A stretch of DNA of 64,000 nucleotides from Paenibacillus profundus (GTDB lineage: Bacteria > Bacillota > Bacilli > Paenibacillales > Paenibacillaceae): the NCBI RefSeq assembly GCF_021369635.1, contig NZ_JAJNBZ010000002.1:377320-441319 (forward strand). The letters run 5' to 3'. Under the pieces are notes generated by a model. It had not been told where the DNA came from and did no database searches. It saw only the letters and a program-made list of their open reading frames with translations. Below are positions 17,101 to 27,110 of the stretch, in pieces (position 1 is the first letter of the stretch; each line of letters begins with the position of its first letter). Both the position numbers and the translations under genes were made by a program.

Positions 17101-19330
17101 TGAACGAGCCGCATATCGTGTGCAAGGGCTGTCTTGCGCCAACTGCGCGAAGGGTCTGGAGGAGGAAATACGCCGCCTTGACCATGGAGACAATGCCGTC
17201 CTGAATTATAACAGCGGCACGCTGAAGCTGAGCCGCAACATTGATATGGCCAAAGTGAAGCGTATATTGCGAACGGATGGAGCTAGAATTGTCGAGTCAG
17301 GGTCTGGGGCAAGCTCGAAGTCGAAAGGGCATTCTCATGCTGAGGGACATAATCATTCACACGCCGACAGTCACGATCACGCTCATGGCCATGATCACGA
17401 CCATGGGCATGAACATGGCGATGGTCACGGGCATGACCACAGCCACGGAGATATGAAGAAGATGAAGTGGTTCCTCGGCAGCTCCGGTATTTTATTTATC
17501 TCTACCTTTTTGTTGGATGGCCGGATTCCGAGCGCGTTTCTTATCGCCGTATATTTGTTGGCTATGCTGTTAAGCGGACATGTGACGTTCCTGAAAGGCT
17601 TGCGCAACCTGATCCGCCTTCGCTTCAACATGGATACGCTGATGACGGTGGCTTTGACCGGTGCGGTGTTGATCGGAGAGTGGAAGGAAGCGACGCTCGT
17701 TGCCATTCTGTTCGGTCTGAACGAATTGCTTGAGGGCTATGGGATGGAGCGTGCGCGCCAATCGATGGAAGCACTGCTTGCAGTAGCGCCGAAGCAGGCA
17801 ACAGTACTGCGGGATGGGCAGTCGGTGACGATCCCGATTGAACAGCTCGTCATGGGCGATACAGTACTCGTTCGTCCCGGAGAGAAGATTCCTTCCGATG
17901 GTACGGTGCTTGAAGGGCATAGCGCCGTTAATGAGGCGGCTATTACAGGGGAGTCGCTGCCGGTATCGAAACAGAACGGCGACGTGGTGTTTGGTGGCAG
18001 CGTGAATACAGACGGCGTCTTGAAGGTGCGGATTGATAAGGCGTACGAGGATTCATCGCTCGCGAAAATACTGCATCTCGTTCAGGAAGCGCAGGATACG
18101 AAGACGCCGACGGAATTGTTCATCGACCGCTTTGCGAAGGTGTATACACCAATTATTATGATTGTGGCTGCGCTTGTCATTCTCGTACCGCCGCTGCTGT
18201 TCGATGGAGACTGGTACAAGTGGCTTTATCAAGGGTTGGCTGTACTCATTGTCGGTTGTCCGTGCGCGCTCATTCTATCGTCGCCAATTGCCATTGTGAG
18301 CGGGATTACCCGCACTGCCCGCAACGGTATTCTCGTAAAGGGCGGCGTTCACTTGGAGCAGCTCGGCAAGATTGAAGCACTCGCCTTCGACAAAACGGGT
18401 ACGCTGACCAAAGGGGAACCCGCTGTGCAGGCGGAATCGATTTACCAGCCGGACCAATTCTATCAAATAGTCGGTGCGGTGGAGCAAGCCTCGTTGCATC
18501 CGCTCGCCAAAGCTATTATTCGATACTTAGAAGCGAAGGGCGAAGCGGCGTTCCCAGAACCGTCGCATAGCGAGACGGTTCCGGGTGAAGGCATCCGTGC
18601 CATCATCGACGGAGTGACGTATTGGGTCGGCAGCGAGCGCGTGCTGGATAAATTGGCGCCGCAAGGAGAGGCCGCGGAGCGCGTGCAGAAGGCGCGTGAA
18701 GAAGCGGAACAGCTGAAAGCGCGCGGTCTGACGCTCGTCGTAGTCGTCTCCGAGCATACGCAAGAGCCGCTCGGATTGTTCGGACTCGCAGACGAAATTC
18801 GCGAAGAGAGCAAAGATACGATCGCAGCGCTGCATGCAGCAGGCGTCAAGCATACGGTCATGCTGACTGGAGATCATGCGCAATCGGCACGGCAAGTTGC
18901 AGATAATGTGGGCGTAACCGATTGGTATGCGCAGCTGCTGCCGCAGCAGAAGGTTGAGAAGATTAAGGAACTGTCGCAGCAATACCGTGTCGCCATGGTT
19001 GGCGACGGCATCAATGATGCGCCGGCGTTGGCTTCGGCACAGCTTGGAATCGCGATGGGCAAAGGAACAGACAGCGCCATCGAGACGGCCGACATCGTGC
19101 TGATGCAGGATCATCTTGGCAAGCTTCCGATTGCGATTCGTATTTCCCACAAGGTGAACCGGATCATCCGCTGGAACATTGGCATTACATTGGTTCTTAA
19201 AATTGTTGCGCTGCTGCTCACCATTCCAGGATGGTTGACGCTTTGGATCGCTATTCTGTCCGATATGGGCGCGACCATCTTAGTGACACTGCTCGGACTT
19301 ACGATTCTGCTTGGCAAAGATCGCGAATAA
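17069..19330 (+). CDS. Cadmium/zinc-exporting P1B-type ATPase
   Basis: A 753-residue heavy-metal pump. One N-terminal HMA domain has the GLSCANC metal site (about residue 20-26). It is followed by a histidine-rich linker (about 88-127) with 17 histidines alternating with D, G and E. The membrane metal site is CPC in VGCPCALILSSP (about 395). The phosphorylated Asp is in DKTGTLT (about 440), the hinge motif is GDGINDAPALA (about 645), and a late helix contains LSDMGATILV, whose Asp is typical of the Zn/Cd/Pb class. It overlaps cadC by 32 bases and shares its promoter. The long His-rich stretch suggests zinc (or cobalt/nickel) buffering in addition to cadmium export. Confidence 0.94.
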   Translation: MTTRGIPQQTDERAAYRVQGLSCANCAKGLEEEIRRLDHGDNAVLNYNSGTLKLSRNIDMAKVKRILRTDGARIVESGSGASSKSKGHSHAEGHNHSHADSHDHAHGHDHDHGHEHGDGHGHDHSHGDMKKMKWFLGSSGILFISTFLLDGRIPSAFLIAVYLLAMLLSGHVTFLKGLRNLIRLRFNMDTLMTVALTGAVLIGEWKEATLVAILFGLNELLEGYGMERARQSMEALLAVAPKQATVLRDGQSVTIPIEQLVMGDTVLVRPGEKIPSDGTVLEGHSAVNEAAITGESLPVSKQNGDVVFGGSVNTDGVLKVRIDKAYEDSSLAKILHLVQEAQDTKTPTELFIDRFAKVYTPIIMIVAALVILVPPLLFDGDWYKWLYQGLAVLIVGCPCALILSSPIAIVSGITRTARNGILVKGGVHLEQLGKIEALAFDKTGTLTKGEPAVQAESIYQPDQFYQIVGAVEQASLHPLAKAIIRYLEAKGEAAFPEPSHSETVPGEGIRAIIDGVTYWVGSERVLDKLAPQGEAAERVQKAREEAEQLKARGLTLVVVVSEHTQEPLGLFGLADEIREESKDTIAALHAAGVKHTVMLTGDHAQSARQVADNVGVTDWYAQLLPQQKVEKIKELSQQYRVAMVGDGINDAPALASAQLGIAMGKGTDSAIETADIVLMQDHLGKLPIAIRISHKVNRIIRWNIGITLVLKIVALLLTIPGWLTLWIAILSDMGATILVTLLGLTILLGKDRE

Positions 19331-19347
19331 GCATCTTATAACATAGA

Positions 19348-19390
19348 AGGCCGCTATCCCTCCTTAACGGGCGGAGCAGCGGCCTTTTTC
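19348..19390. terminator. Terminator after cadA
   Basis: AGGCCGCT..AGCGGCCT stem followed by TTTTTC. It also faces the convergent acetyltransferase gene. Confidence 0.8.
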
Positions 19391-19399
19391 GCAGCGAAG

Positions 19400-19942
19400 C
19401 TACATTGGGGAAGTTGTTTTTTCATAGATGTTAAATCCGCTCGAATGGCTCCCTTTATACTCATATCCAATACTCTGGTAGAAGGCGTTCAGCGCATCAT
19501 TGCTTGCGATGCAATCCAAGCGAAGCCGGTCTTTGCCAGCGAATGAGATTCCTTGATCCACCCATCTCATCATTGCTGCGCCGAGTCGTCTGCCGGAATA
19601 AGCGCGATGAATGGCCAGTCGATGCAAATAAATGCTGCTCTCGTGCCCCTCTTCTCCCCATAGGGAGCAGTCCCATTCACTCGGCTGCTGCAGCATCATG
19701 ATGACACCGGCTATCTGATCGCCCTGCTTGAAGACGAACACGTCTCCGTTTGCAATCGCGCCGGTCATATTATGTGTGTCTTCACCTTCCAATAATCCAC
19801 TCCATTGGCTAGAGCCTTTGCTTCGCAGCCATTCGGCCGTCTGTACCAACAGCGACATCACTGCGCTCGTATCTTCTGGTGTTGCTTGAGCCGCTGCAAT
19901 GTCGTCAGCAATCATATCTTCTTTTATAGTGAATTCACTCAT
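19400..19942 (-). CDS. GNAT-family N-acetyltransferase
   Basis: A 180-residue GCN5-related acetyltransferase. The acetyl-CoA pyrophosphate loop is IHRAYSGRRLGAAMMRWVD (about 113-131), preceded by the strand SSIYLHRLA. Later strands are RLRLDCIASNDALNAFYQSI and GYEYKG, as is typical of the fold. The substrate cannot be told. A good ribosome binding site (GGAGTGGAGAT) precedes the ATG. It lies between the cadmium operon and a lipoprotein gene and is probably transcribed alone. Confidence 0.85.
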   Translation of the reverse strand: MSEFTIKEDMIADDIAAAQATPEDTSAVMSLLVQTAEWLRSKGSSQWSGLLEGEDTHNMTGAIANGDVFVFKQGDQIAGVIMMLQQPSEWDCSLWGEEGHESSIYLHRLAIHRAYSGRRLGAAMMRWVDQGISFAGKDRLRLDCIASNDALNAFYQSIGYEYKGSHSSGFNIYEKTTSPM

Positions 19943-20133
19943 ATCTCCACTCCTCTCGTACGTTTCGCTGCGTCCATAATAATGCTATTTTAGCGCAATC
20001 CTGCAAGGACGACAAAGTGCTGGCGTCAAATATGTCAGGATGGAATGATACCGCAATCAGGAGTAAAAAGTTGGATCGCCGGGCAACCTTAACACCATAA
20101 ACTAACTGTTACTGTTAAGGAGTGGGCGAAGCG

Positions 20134-21438
20134 ATGAATTCCATTGGCACCGATGGCCGGGGAGACCATACGGCACATCTGCGGCCGGAGGAACGGCCGA
20201 ACCGGGCATATGCCGTCACAACAACCTATGCCAGACGATTGGCGTGCGTCCTTGCGGTGCTGCTGCTGGCAGGTTGCACCGATACGATGTCTGCCTCCAC
20301 AGGAGAAGCGGCATTTCATGCAGGAGAGCCGCTTGTTAATGAGCAAGTCATACATGCGCCTTGGATTGCAACAAAGAACACGGTGCGCGTCAATACGAAC
20401 GACCCGGTCAAAGCGGCTGTAACCATTTCACGGACGGTATGGCCAGCGACTGACGATAACCAGCGGCCGAATGGAGTGGTGCTCGTACCGAATGACGACT
20501 GGGCGATTGCCATGGCGGCAGCTGATTTAATTCATTTTCCGAATAACGGACCAGTGCTTTATATTAAGAAGGATGGCATTCCTGACGAAACGCTATCTGA
20601 GCTAAAACGGCTAAAACCGAAAGGTTCCCCAGAAAATGGCGGGGTGCAGGCGATCGTGGTCGGTGATGTAGATGCCAGCGTCACGGAAGAAATCAAGGAG
20701 CTCGGTTTGCAGGTTGATGTCATTAAAGGCGATCAGCCTGCGAAGGTTGCCGCTGATATCGATGCATATTATACACGGGTGAACAAGGAACAGCCGAAAT
20801 CGGTCGTCATTGCATCGACAGATGATGCGAAGTTCGCTCTGCCGGCTGTCAACTGGATTGCCCATATGCCGGAGCCGGTGCTCTACGTCAGCAATAAGGG
20901 GATCCCACAGGCGACAGCCGATGCGTTGGCGAAGCGGCGCAAGCAAGCGGTCATGTATGTAATCGGGCCAGAGCAAGCGGTGCCTGAAGACGTGGCCAAG
21001 GAGCTAGAAGTGTTCGGCAGAGTCGTGCGCATTCAAGGGAAGGACCCGATGCAGCAAGCGATTGCGTTCGCCAAGTATAAAGATAACAAGACGGGCTTCG
21101 GCTGGGGCATTACGACGGCGGGGCATAACTTCTCCTTCGTGCGGGAGGGGAATGAATGGTTGGCGATTGCACAGGCTCCGTTCGCGCATCTGGGCAAGCA
21201 TGCGCCGCTGCTATGGATGAGCGGGGGGCAAGTTCCGGACGATGTGCGGACGTATCTCGAGTCCGTCCGGCCAAGGTACAATACAACGCCGGTGGAAGGG
21301 CCTTATAATGCAGCTTGGCTTACGGGAGCCGAAGGGAGCGTAATGCCGAGCGTTCAAAGCGAGATCGATGCCTTGCTTGAGATTGAGCCTAAGAAGGCTG
21401 GGAGCAAGAGCAGCCCTCACGCGGGACATCATGGGTAA
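20134..21438 (+). CDS. Lipoprotein resembling cell-wall-binding repeat 2 proteins
   Basis: A 434-residue exported lipoprotein. After a charged N terminus of about 40 residues comes a hydrophobic stretch ending in the lipobox LLLAGC. The body has repeated alpha/beta units (VVLVPNDDWAIAMAAADLIH, GPVLYIKKDGIPDETLSEL, VVIASTDDAKFALPAVNWIA, PVLYVSNKGIPQATADAL). This is the pattern of the cell-wall-binding repeat 2 family. No catalytic motif is evident. The C terminus ends in a His-containing tail (SSPHAGHHG). The ATG at 20134 was chosen because AAGGAG lies 11 bases upstream, while a GTG at 20122 overlaps that site. The N-terminal cytoplasmic part is long for a signal peptide. Confidence 0.7.
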   Translation: MNSIGTDGRGDHTAHLRPEERPNRAYAVTTTYARRLACVLAVLLLAGCTDTMSASTGEAAFHAGEPLVNEQVIHAPWIATKNTVRVNTNDPVKAAVTISRTVWPATDDNQRPNGVVLVPNDDWAIAMAAADLIHFPNNGPVLYIKKDGIPDETLSELKRLKPKGSPENGGVQAIVVGDVDASVTEEIKELGLQVDVIKGDQPAKVAADIDAYYTRVNKEQPKSVVIASTDDAKFALPAVNWIAHMPEPVLYVSNKGIPQATADALAKRRKQAVMYVIGPEQAVPEDVAKELEVFGRVVRIQGKDPMQQAIAFAKYKDNKTGFGWGITTAGHNFSFVREGNEWLAIAQAPFAHLGKHAPLLWMSGGQVPDDVRTYLESVRPRYNTTPVEGPYNAAWLTGAEGSVMPSVQSEIDALLEIEPKKAGSKSSPHAGHHG

Positions 21439-21445
21439 CAAGTTA

Positions 21446-21481
21446 GAGAGCTTAGCTGTGGACTGACATGGCTAAGCTCTC
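21446..21481. terminator. Hairpin between convergent genes
   Basis: Perfect 11-bp stem GAGAGCTTAGC / GCTAAGCTCTC with a 14-base loop. No T run follows, so termination is likely but not certain. Confidence 0.5.
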
Positions 21482-21487
21482 GTCATG

Positions 21488-22267
21488 TCAGCCCGGCTTC
21501 AAGGCAGAGAAGCGCAGCCGCCTGTAGTCCGCAACCCATTGTTCCTGTACGTAAATGAACGGGCGGCACTCTTCTGTGACAAGCTCGAAGAATCGGCCTT
21601 GTTCCTGTGCTGGCAGTGCCTGCACAAAGTCCCCGGCGAAGCTCTCCAGCCAGTAGCTGAGGCCGTCGTCCCCATCCGGCAGCGGAGTGGGACGGTCGAA
21701 ATGGACGGCGTAATCAACGCGGAACCCGGCCTGCTCCAAGCGCGAGGCGTACTCGCCTATGGTCGGATAATACCAGGGGCTGAGCGCAGCTGCGTCAATT
21801 CCGTATTTGGATGACAGCACGTGCGATATTCCGTGCAGAATGGTTCCGACATTGTCCCGCCCACCGAATTCCGCCACGAATCTGCCGCCTGGCTGCAGTG
21901 AGGAATATACGTGACGGATAACGTCGTCTGCGTTTTTCATCCAGTGAAGCGCGGCATTGGAGAAGACAGCGTCAAATGATGAGGTGAACCGGTTCGGAAG
22001 ACTGTTCTCCGCATCGGCGATCTCAAAGGACAGCGTTGGATATTTTCGGCGTGCCTGTTCAATCATGTCCGCTGATTTATCGATACCCTCTGTATGAGCG
22101 CCCGAAGCGGCAATCTGTGCAGTAAGATCCCCAGTGCCACAGCCCAAATCAAGAATGCGTTCCCCCTCCTGGGGGCGAAGCAGATCGACAACGTCTTTGC
22201 CGTAGACGGAAATGAAGCGCAGCTTATCATCATACAGCTCGGGTTTCCATTCATTATGAGACGGCAT
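21488..22267 (-). CDS. SAM-dependent methyltransferase (class I)
   Basis: A 259-residue Rossmann-fold methyltransferase of the UbiE/Tam type. Motif I is ILDLGCGTGDLTAQIAASGA, motif II the acidic strand end TEGIDKSADMI, then EIADAENSLP and a characteristic DAVFSNAALHWM, which resembles trans-aconitate methyltransferases. The substrate is unknown. The start is taken at 22267, where the minus strand has GAGGTG six bases ahead. Ten further codons upstream come from a piece of the interspersed repeat (GACTTTTTGAACGAC) and have no ribosome binding site. It is a single gene facing away from bdbD. Confidence 0.82.
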   Translation of the reverse strand: MPSHNEWKPELYDDKLRFISVYGKDVVDLLRPQEGERILDLGCGTGDLTAQIAASGAHTEGIDKSADMIEQARRKYPTLSFEIADAENSLPNRFTSSFDAVFSNAALHWMKNADDVIRHVYSSLQPGGRFVAEFGGRDNVGTILHGISHVLSSKYGIDAAALSPWYYPTIGEYASRLEQAGFRVDYAVHFDRPTPLPDGDDGLSYWLESFAGDFVQALPAQEQGRFFELVTEECRPFIYVQEQWVADYRRLRFSALKPG

Positions 22268-22290
22268 ATTCATCACCTCGCGTGTAAAGT

Positions 22291-22310
22291 CGTTCAAAAA
22301 GTCCCTAATG
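22291..22310 (-). repeat. Tail fragment of the hairpin element
   Basis: GTCGTTCAAAAAGTCCCTAA matches the outer tail of the element at 6351-6574 and overlaps the 5' flank of the methyltransferase gene. The remainder of 22268-22519 is AT-rich, with an imperfect palindrome ACCTATccctattATAGGGT at about 22357-22376 that could be regulatory. Confidence 0.4.
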
Positions 22311-22519
22311 TTTATTGTAGTATGGCAGAATTTAGATTATAGGACAAATATATAATACCTATCCCTATTATAGGGTACAACTATATAACATGGGAGATGT
22401 TAACAAATAATGGCGTAAGTCACGATTTTAAATGTTTTTTTTGACAAAAGAAATGGAAATATGACGAGCTTTCCAGTACATTTAAACTAGGTGAAAAAAA
22501 GTTAGAAGAGGTGAATGTA

Positions 22520-23227
22520 TTGGCAAAGTCATCATCACGCAAAGGTAAAAAAGGAAACGAACGCATGTTTCTCATTATGCTGCCGATTGCCATTATCGTA
22601 CTGCTCGGTATTATTTTTGTGTTAAATAAACAAGGAGAGAAAATTAAAACGGACGAAATGGCGAACAAGCCAGCGGTAGAATTCAATCTTGAAGGCCAGC
22701 CGACGCTTGGTTCAAAGGACGCGAAGGTGTCGATCGTGGAGTTCGGCGACTACAAGTGCCCGGCCTGCAAAATTTGGACGGATCAGCTTTATCCGAAGTT
22801 AAAAGCGGATTTCGTGGATACGGGCAAGGCTACGTTTACATTTATGAACAAGCTGGTCATTCCTAAATCCGAGCTGGCTTCCGAAGCGGCAGAAGAAGTA
22901 TTTCGCCAAAACCCGGAATCGTTCTGGACCTTCCATCATGAATTGTATACATCCCAGCAAAGTGAGCAAAAGGATTGGGTAACAGTCCCGTTCCTTGTTG
23001 ATTTAGCGAAGCGTGTCGTGCCCGATATTGACGCAGGCCAGCTTGAGCAGGCTTTAAACGATCGCACGATGCAAGGCAAGGTAGCAAGCGATGAAGAGAT
23101 GGCTCACAAAGCCGGAGTGAACGGCACGCCGACCGTATTCGTGAACGGCAAAGAATTTACGGGACAATGGGATAATTACAGTCAATTGAAAGCGTTTGTT
23201 GAGACGGCGCTGAACGAAGCGAAATAA
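22520..23227 (+). CDS. Thiol-disulfide oxidoreductase BdbD (DsbA-like)
   Basis: A 235-residue membrane-anchored extracytoplasmic disulfide-forming protein. An N-terminal lysine-rich stretch and one helix (about 17-36) are followed by a thioredoxin-fold DsbA domain. The active site is CPAC in EFGDYKCPACKIW (about 80). The cis-proline loop is VNGTPTVFVNG near the end, with the inserted helical domain between. It should introduce disulfides into exported proteins and be re-oxidised by the next gene product. The start is probably TTG at 22520, eight bases after AGAAGAGG; a GTG at 22511 overlaps that site. It forms a two-gene operon with bdbC, 22 bases apart. Confidence 0.92.
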   Translation: MAKSSSRKGKKGNERMFLIMLPIAIIVLLGIIFVLNKQGEKIKTDEMANKPAVEFNLEGQPTLGSKDAKVSIVEFGDYKCPACKIWTDQLYPKLKADFVDTGKATFTFMNKLVIPKSELASEAAEEVFRQNPESFWTFHHELYTSQQSEQKDWVTVPFLVDLAKRVVPDIDAGQLEQALNDRTMQGKVASDEEMAHKAGVNGTPTVFVNGKEFTGQWDNYSQLKAFVETALNEAK

Positions 23228-23249
23228 TGGATGGGGGCGTGGAAGCTAT

Positions 23250-23672
23250 ATGATGGTTATCCGGCGTTACGCCTTGCATTTCGCTTGGCTCGTTTCATTT
23301 GTCGCGGCAGGCGGGAGCTTGTATATGAGTGATATTTTACTGTGGGAGCCGTGCAAGCTGTGCTGGTTTCAGCGCATCTTCATGTACCCGATGGTGATTC
23401 TGCTCGGCATTGCCGCTTACCGGAATGACCGCAGTGTAGTTCGTTATGCCCTGCCGTTATCGATAGTCGGAGGATTGATTTCGACTTATCATTACATGGT
23501 GCAAAAAATTCCTGCAATGGCCAACACATCGCCTTGTCGCTCCGGCATCCCTTGCAATACGGATTATGTGGATGCATACGGATGGATTACGATACCGCTT
23601 CTGGCATTCGTTGCTTTTTTGTTCATCACGATATTGCTGCTCCTTGCGCGTAAGCACGAACCACAAGAATAG
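23250..23672 (+). CDS. Disulfide oxidoreductase BdbC (DsbB-like)
   Basis: A 140-residue membrane protein with four predicted helices. It has the two cysteine pairs of the BdbC/DsbB family: CKLC in [15 protein letters not shown] (about residues 35-38) and the loop pair PCRSGIPC (about 98-104). It passes electrons from BdbD to the quinone pool. It sits immediately behind bdbD. A second ATG at 23253 is an equally possible start. Confidence 0.92.
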   Translation: MMVIRRYALHFAWLVSFVAAGGSLYMSDILLWEPCKLCWFQRIFMYPMVILLGIAAYRNDRSVVRYALPLSIVGGLISTYHYMVQKIPAMANTSPCRSGIPCNTDYVDAYGWITIPLLAFVAFLFITILLLLARKHEPQE

Positions 23673-23710
23673 AGTGCGACGGGTTATCATCAACACATGG
23701 GGGAGATAGA

Positions 23711-24985
23711 ATGATGAAATTCGGACTGCAGAAGAAAATGGTGTTCGGCATGCTTATCGTATCTGGAGTTACCTATGCGACAAGCGGTTTCTTTATCTTC
23801 GTACTGAAGCCGTATATTGCCCCGAATATGGGCGATATAGCATATGATGCGATTATTTTTATGCTCGGCATATTTTGGACGTGCCTGCTCGGATGGTTGG
23901 CCGCAAGCTTGATTGTAAAGCCGCTCATTCAGCTGACGAAAGCGGCGGACGAAGCGGCGCAAGGCCGATTGAGCGTGACGCTGCCTACCTATCGCTTTCA
24001 GGATGAAGTTCGGGTCTTGACCCATTCTTTCGGCAAAATGATTCATAACCTTCAAGGGATGATTGTAGAAATTAAGAGTAGTGTAGACATTACAACTCGC
24101 AATACTTCCATGCTCAGCGACGCGATGACGCATGCGGCCGAGCAAATTGAGCATATTTCACGCACTGCGGAGGATATGAACCATGGGGCGGAGCAGCAAG
24201 CGACCTGGACGGCGCAATCGGCTGCATCGGTAGAAGAAATTCATGCCTCTGCCGTCGCCGTACAGGAACGAGCAGGAGAGACCGAGCGCATGACGGCAGA
24301 TACGCTGGACACGCTGGCAGAGAGCGAAGATATTTTGAAATCGATCATCGATGGCATGCTGCATGCCGCGGAAGCCGGACAAGCCTCGATTAACTCGGTA
24401 CAGCGGTTGAACGAGCAGGCTGAGCAGATCGGGGATATATCGATCGCGGTGCGTGAAATTGCGGACCAGACGCATTTGCTCGCCCTGAACGCTTCCATTG
24501 AAGCGGCGCGCGCAGGAGAGCAGGGGGCAGGCTTTGCCGTCATTGCGTCCCAAGTCCGGAAGCTGGCGGAACAGAGCGCGGCAGCTGTCAGCAGCATCAA
24601 CGAGCGGATTGTCCATATGCAGTCCCAAGTGGTGGAAGCAGTGGGGCACATTACGGCTCAGGTCGAGACGGTAAGTCTGGAAGCCGGGAAAAAAGATGAT
24701 GCTGCGCGTGCGCTCAATACGATTGCTGAGGTAACGAAGCAGGCGTCGACAGCCGTGCATGACATTGCGACGTCGGTCGGTCAACAGACGGAACGGTTCG
24801 CGTCCACGTTGCAACAAACGCGGCAAATGGCCGCCGTCGTCAATGAAATGGCGGCAGGCACGCGCCAAGTGGCGAGCGCAACGCAGGAGCAGACGGCTGT
24901 CATGGAAGAAATGGCAGCTTCCTCCGACGTTTTGCGTGATCAAGCGAGCCGTTTGAAAGCGCAAATTGAAGTGTTTAAAAGCTGA
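23711..24985 (+). CDS. Methyl-accepting chemotaxis-type signal transducer lacking a sensor domain
   Basis: A 424-residue protein. Two transmembrane helices (about 12-32 and 48-70) are separated by only a short loop, so there is no extracytoplasmic ligand domain. A HAMP-like linker ([19 protein letters not shown]) and a full signalling domain follow, with hairpin tip [20 protein letters not shown]. Such receptors may sense signals within the membrane or energy state, or act through partners. It has AGGG-type Shine-Dalgarno sequence (GGGGGAGAT) eight bases before the ATG. It follows bdbC by 38 bases and could be cotranscribed, though a functional link is not apparent. Confidence 0.88.
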   Translation: MMKFGLQKKMVFGMLIVSGVTYATSGFFIFVLKPYIAPNMGDIAYDAIIFMLGIFWTCLLGWLAASLIVKPLIQLTKAADEAAQGRLSVTLPTYRFQDEVRVLTHSFGKMIHNLQGMIVEIKSSVDITTRNTSMLSDAMTHAAEQIEHISRTAEDMNHGAEQQATWTAQSAASVEEIHASAVAVQERAGETERMTADTLDTLAESEDILKSIIDGMLHAAEAGQASINSVQRLNEQAEQIGDISIAVREIADQTHLLALNASIEAARAGEQGAGFAVIASQVRKLAEQSAAAVSSINERIVHMQSQVVEAVGHITAQVETVSLEAGKKDDAARALNTIAEVTKQASTAVHDIATSVGQQTERFASTLQQTRQMAAVVNEMAAGTRQVASATQEQTAVMEEMAASSDVLRDQASRLKAQIEVFKS

Positions 24986-25017
24986 TTATAAGCTATAATT
25001 TCATACAGAATGATTGC

Positions 25018-25052
25018 GACCTGCACACTTTTGAGTGATGCAGGTTATTTTT
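25018..25052 (+). terminator. Rho-independent terminator after the transducer gene
   Basis: GACCTGCA..TGCAGGTT stem (extended by mismatched pairs) followed by ATTTTTTGC. Confidence 0.8.
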
Positions 25053-25196
25053 TGCAACATTTGTGCATATAGAGGTAAATAAAATGCATGTTCAATCTCG
25101 AAAAAAACGCTATCATGGAGATACAATGGAAAAGTTCTTTATTTCTTCCTTACGACTATGTAGGAACATAATGATACAGATGAAGGAGAGAGATTC

Positions 25197-26939
25197 ATGA
25201 CAACGCTTTCGTACCAAGGCAAGCAGTTTTTTGTAGAGGGCAAGCCAACTCAACTTATCTCGGGCGCCGTTCATTATTATCGTATCGTGCCGGAGTATTG
25301 GGAAGATCGGCTGCTTAAGCTGAAGGCGCTCGGCTGCAATTGTGTGGAGACGTACATTGCGTGGAACATGCACGAGCCGCGGGAAGGACAGTTCAATTTC
25401 GAAGGGATGGCGGATGTAGCCGAGTTCGTTCGTGTCGCTGAGAGAGTGGGACTGTATGTCATTGTTCGTCCAAGCCCGTACATCTGCGCGGAATGGGAAT
25501 TCGGCGGTCTGCCGGCTTGGCTCTTGAAGGACGAGATGCGTCTCCGCTGCAGCGATCCGCGTTATTTGGACAAAGTAGCCGCTTATTATGATGCGCTCCT
25601 TCCTCAACTTACGCCGCTGCTCGCTACGCAAGGCGGTCCGATTATCGCGGTGCAAATCGAGAACGAATACGGCAGCTACGGGAATGACCATGCCTACTTG
25701 CAGTCACTGCGCCAGATGCTTATCGAGCGCGGTGTAGACGTGCTGCTGTTCACCTCCGACGGACCACAGGACGATATGCTGCAAGGCGGCATGGCGGAAG
25801 GCGTGCTGGCGACAGTCAACTTCGGCTCCCGCGTGGAGGAAGCCTTCGATAAGCTGAAGGAATATCAACAGGATGCGCCGCTCATGTGCATGGAATATTG
25901 GAACGGCTGGTTCGACCATTGGTTCGAGCAGCATCACACCCGCAATATCGAAGACGCATCCAATGTGCTGGACGACATGCTGCGCATCGGGGCATCGGTC
26001 AACTTCTACATGGCGCATGGCGGAACGAACTTCGGCTTCTGGAACGGGGCGAACCACGGTGGCAAGTACGAGCCGACCGTCACGAGCTATGACTATGACG
26101 TGGCAATTAGCGAAGCAGGCGATCTTACGCCGAAGTATTATGCGTTCCGTGAAGTGATTGGGAAGTACGCGGAGCTTCCGGAAGGTGAATTGCCGGCGAA
26201 TACGCCTAAAGCGGATTATGGCGCTGTACAGGTGTCACGACGTGTCAGCTTGTTCGACACACTCGCTTCGATGGCCGATGCGAAGACAAGTGTATGTCCA
26301 GAACCGATGGAGAAATACGGGCAGAACTACGGCTTTATTATGTACTCCACGCGTATTTCGGGGCCTCGTCCGGAGAGCCGCCTGACGATTCAAGACGTGC
26401 GCGACCGCGCCCTTGTCTTCCTGGATCGGAAGCTGGTCGGTGTCGTCGAGCGTTGGGATCCGAAGTCCATTCCGGTCGTCATTCCGGAAGGCGGCGCGCA
26501 GCTCGACATTCTCGTGGAAAATATGGGCCGGGTCAACTACGGTCCAGAGCTGTATGACCGCAAAGGCATCACGCACGGCGTACGCTTGAATGGGCAATTC
26601 CTGTTCCACTGGGAAGTGCGCAATCTGGAGCTGGAAACGCTCGACGGCCTGCGCTTCGATGCGCCGGCTTCAGAGCTGGAAGGCGAGCAGCCGGGTTTCT
26701 ATGAAGCAACGCTGACGATTGAGGGGACGCCGAAAGATACGTTCCTGCGTCTCGACGGATGGAAGAAAGGCGTCGTCTTCATCAACGGCTTCAACCTGGG
26801 CCGTTATTGGGAAGTGGGGCCCCAGCAGACGCTGTTCGTGCCTGCGCCGATATTGCGCAAGGGCGGCAACGACATCGTCGTGTTTGAATTGCACGCAGCG
26901 GGAAATCAGCTTCGCTTCGAAGCGGAGCCTTCCTTGTAA
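25197..26939 (+). CDS. Glycoside hydrolase family 35 beta-galactosidase
   Basis: A 580-residue GH35 enzyme that removes terminal beta-galactosyl residues by a retaining mechanism. Conserved blocks are LISGAVHYYRI, ETYIAWNMHEP, RPSPYICAEWEFGGLPAWLL, the acid/base Glu in QIENEYGSYG (about 155), and the nucleophile Glu in MEYWNGWFDHW (about 233). The C-terminal beta-sandwich domains carry LDGWKKGVVFINGFNLGRYW. There is no signal peptide, so it acts in the cytoplasm on imported oligosaccharides. GAAGGAGAGAG precedes the ATG. It is the first gene of a three-gene same-strand set with a phosphatase-fold enzyme and a DUF4091 protein. No transporter is adjacent. Confidence 0.93.
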   Translation: MTTLSYQGKQFFVEGKPTQLISGAVHYYRIVPEYWEDRLLKLKALGCNCVETYIAWNMHEPREGQFNFEGMADVAEFVRVAERVGLYVIVRPSPYICAEWEFGGLPAWLLKDEMRLRCSDPRYLDKVAAYYDALLPQLTPLLATQGGPIIAVQIENEYGSYGNDHAYLQSLRQMLIERGVDVLLFTSDGPQDDMLQGGMAEGVLATVNFGSRVEEAFDKLKEYQQDAPLMCMEYWNGWFDHWFEQHHTRNIEDASNVLDDMLRIGASVNFYMAHGGTNFGFWNGANHGGKYEPTVTSYDYDVAISEAGDLTPKYYAFREVIGKYAELPEGELPANTPKADYGAVQVSRRVSLFDTLASMADAKTSVCPEPMEKYGQNYGFIMYSTRISGPRPESRLTIQDVRDRALVFLDRKLVGVVERWDPKSIPVVIPEGGAQLDILVENMGRVNYGPELYDRKGITHGVRLNGQFLFHWEVRNLELETLDGLRFDAPASELEGEQPGFYEATLTIEGTPKDTFLRLDGWKKGVVFINGFNLGRYWEVGPQQTLFVPAPILRKGGNDIVVFELHAAGNQLRFEAEPSL

Positions 26940-27110
26940 GGCCGGGGCGGACGAAAAATGAATGCGAAGGGGGTGCCTGTTTCCTGCGGGCATCCCTTGA
27001 TTGCCTTTACTACAGTTGTCTTTGCGACGGTTGTCTGTGTACGAAATGTCGGATGCTGCTGATACTGTTTCAATCCGAAAGCCATTTTTCAACATAAGGG
27101 GAGAACTTGA

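Noticed and set aside
24158-24964. Minus-strand ORF of 268 residues
   Set aside because: Antisense to the signalling domain of the chemotaxis-type transducer; no ribosome binding site and unnatural composition.
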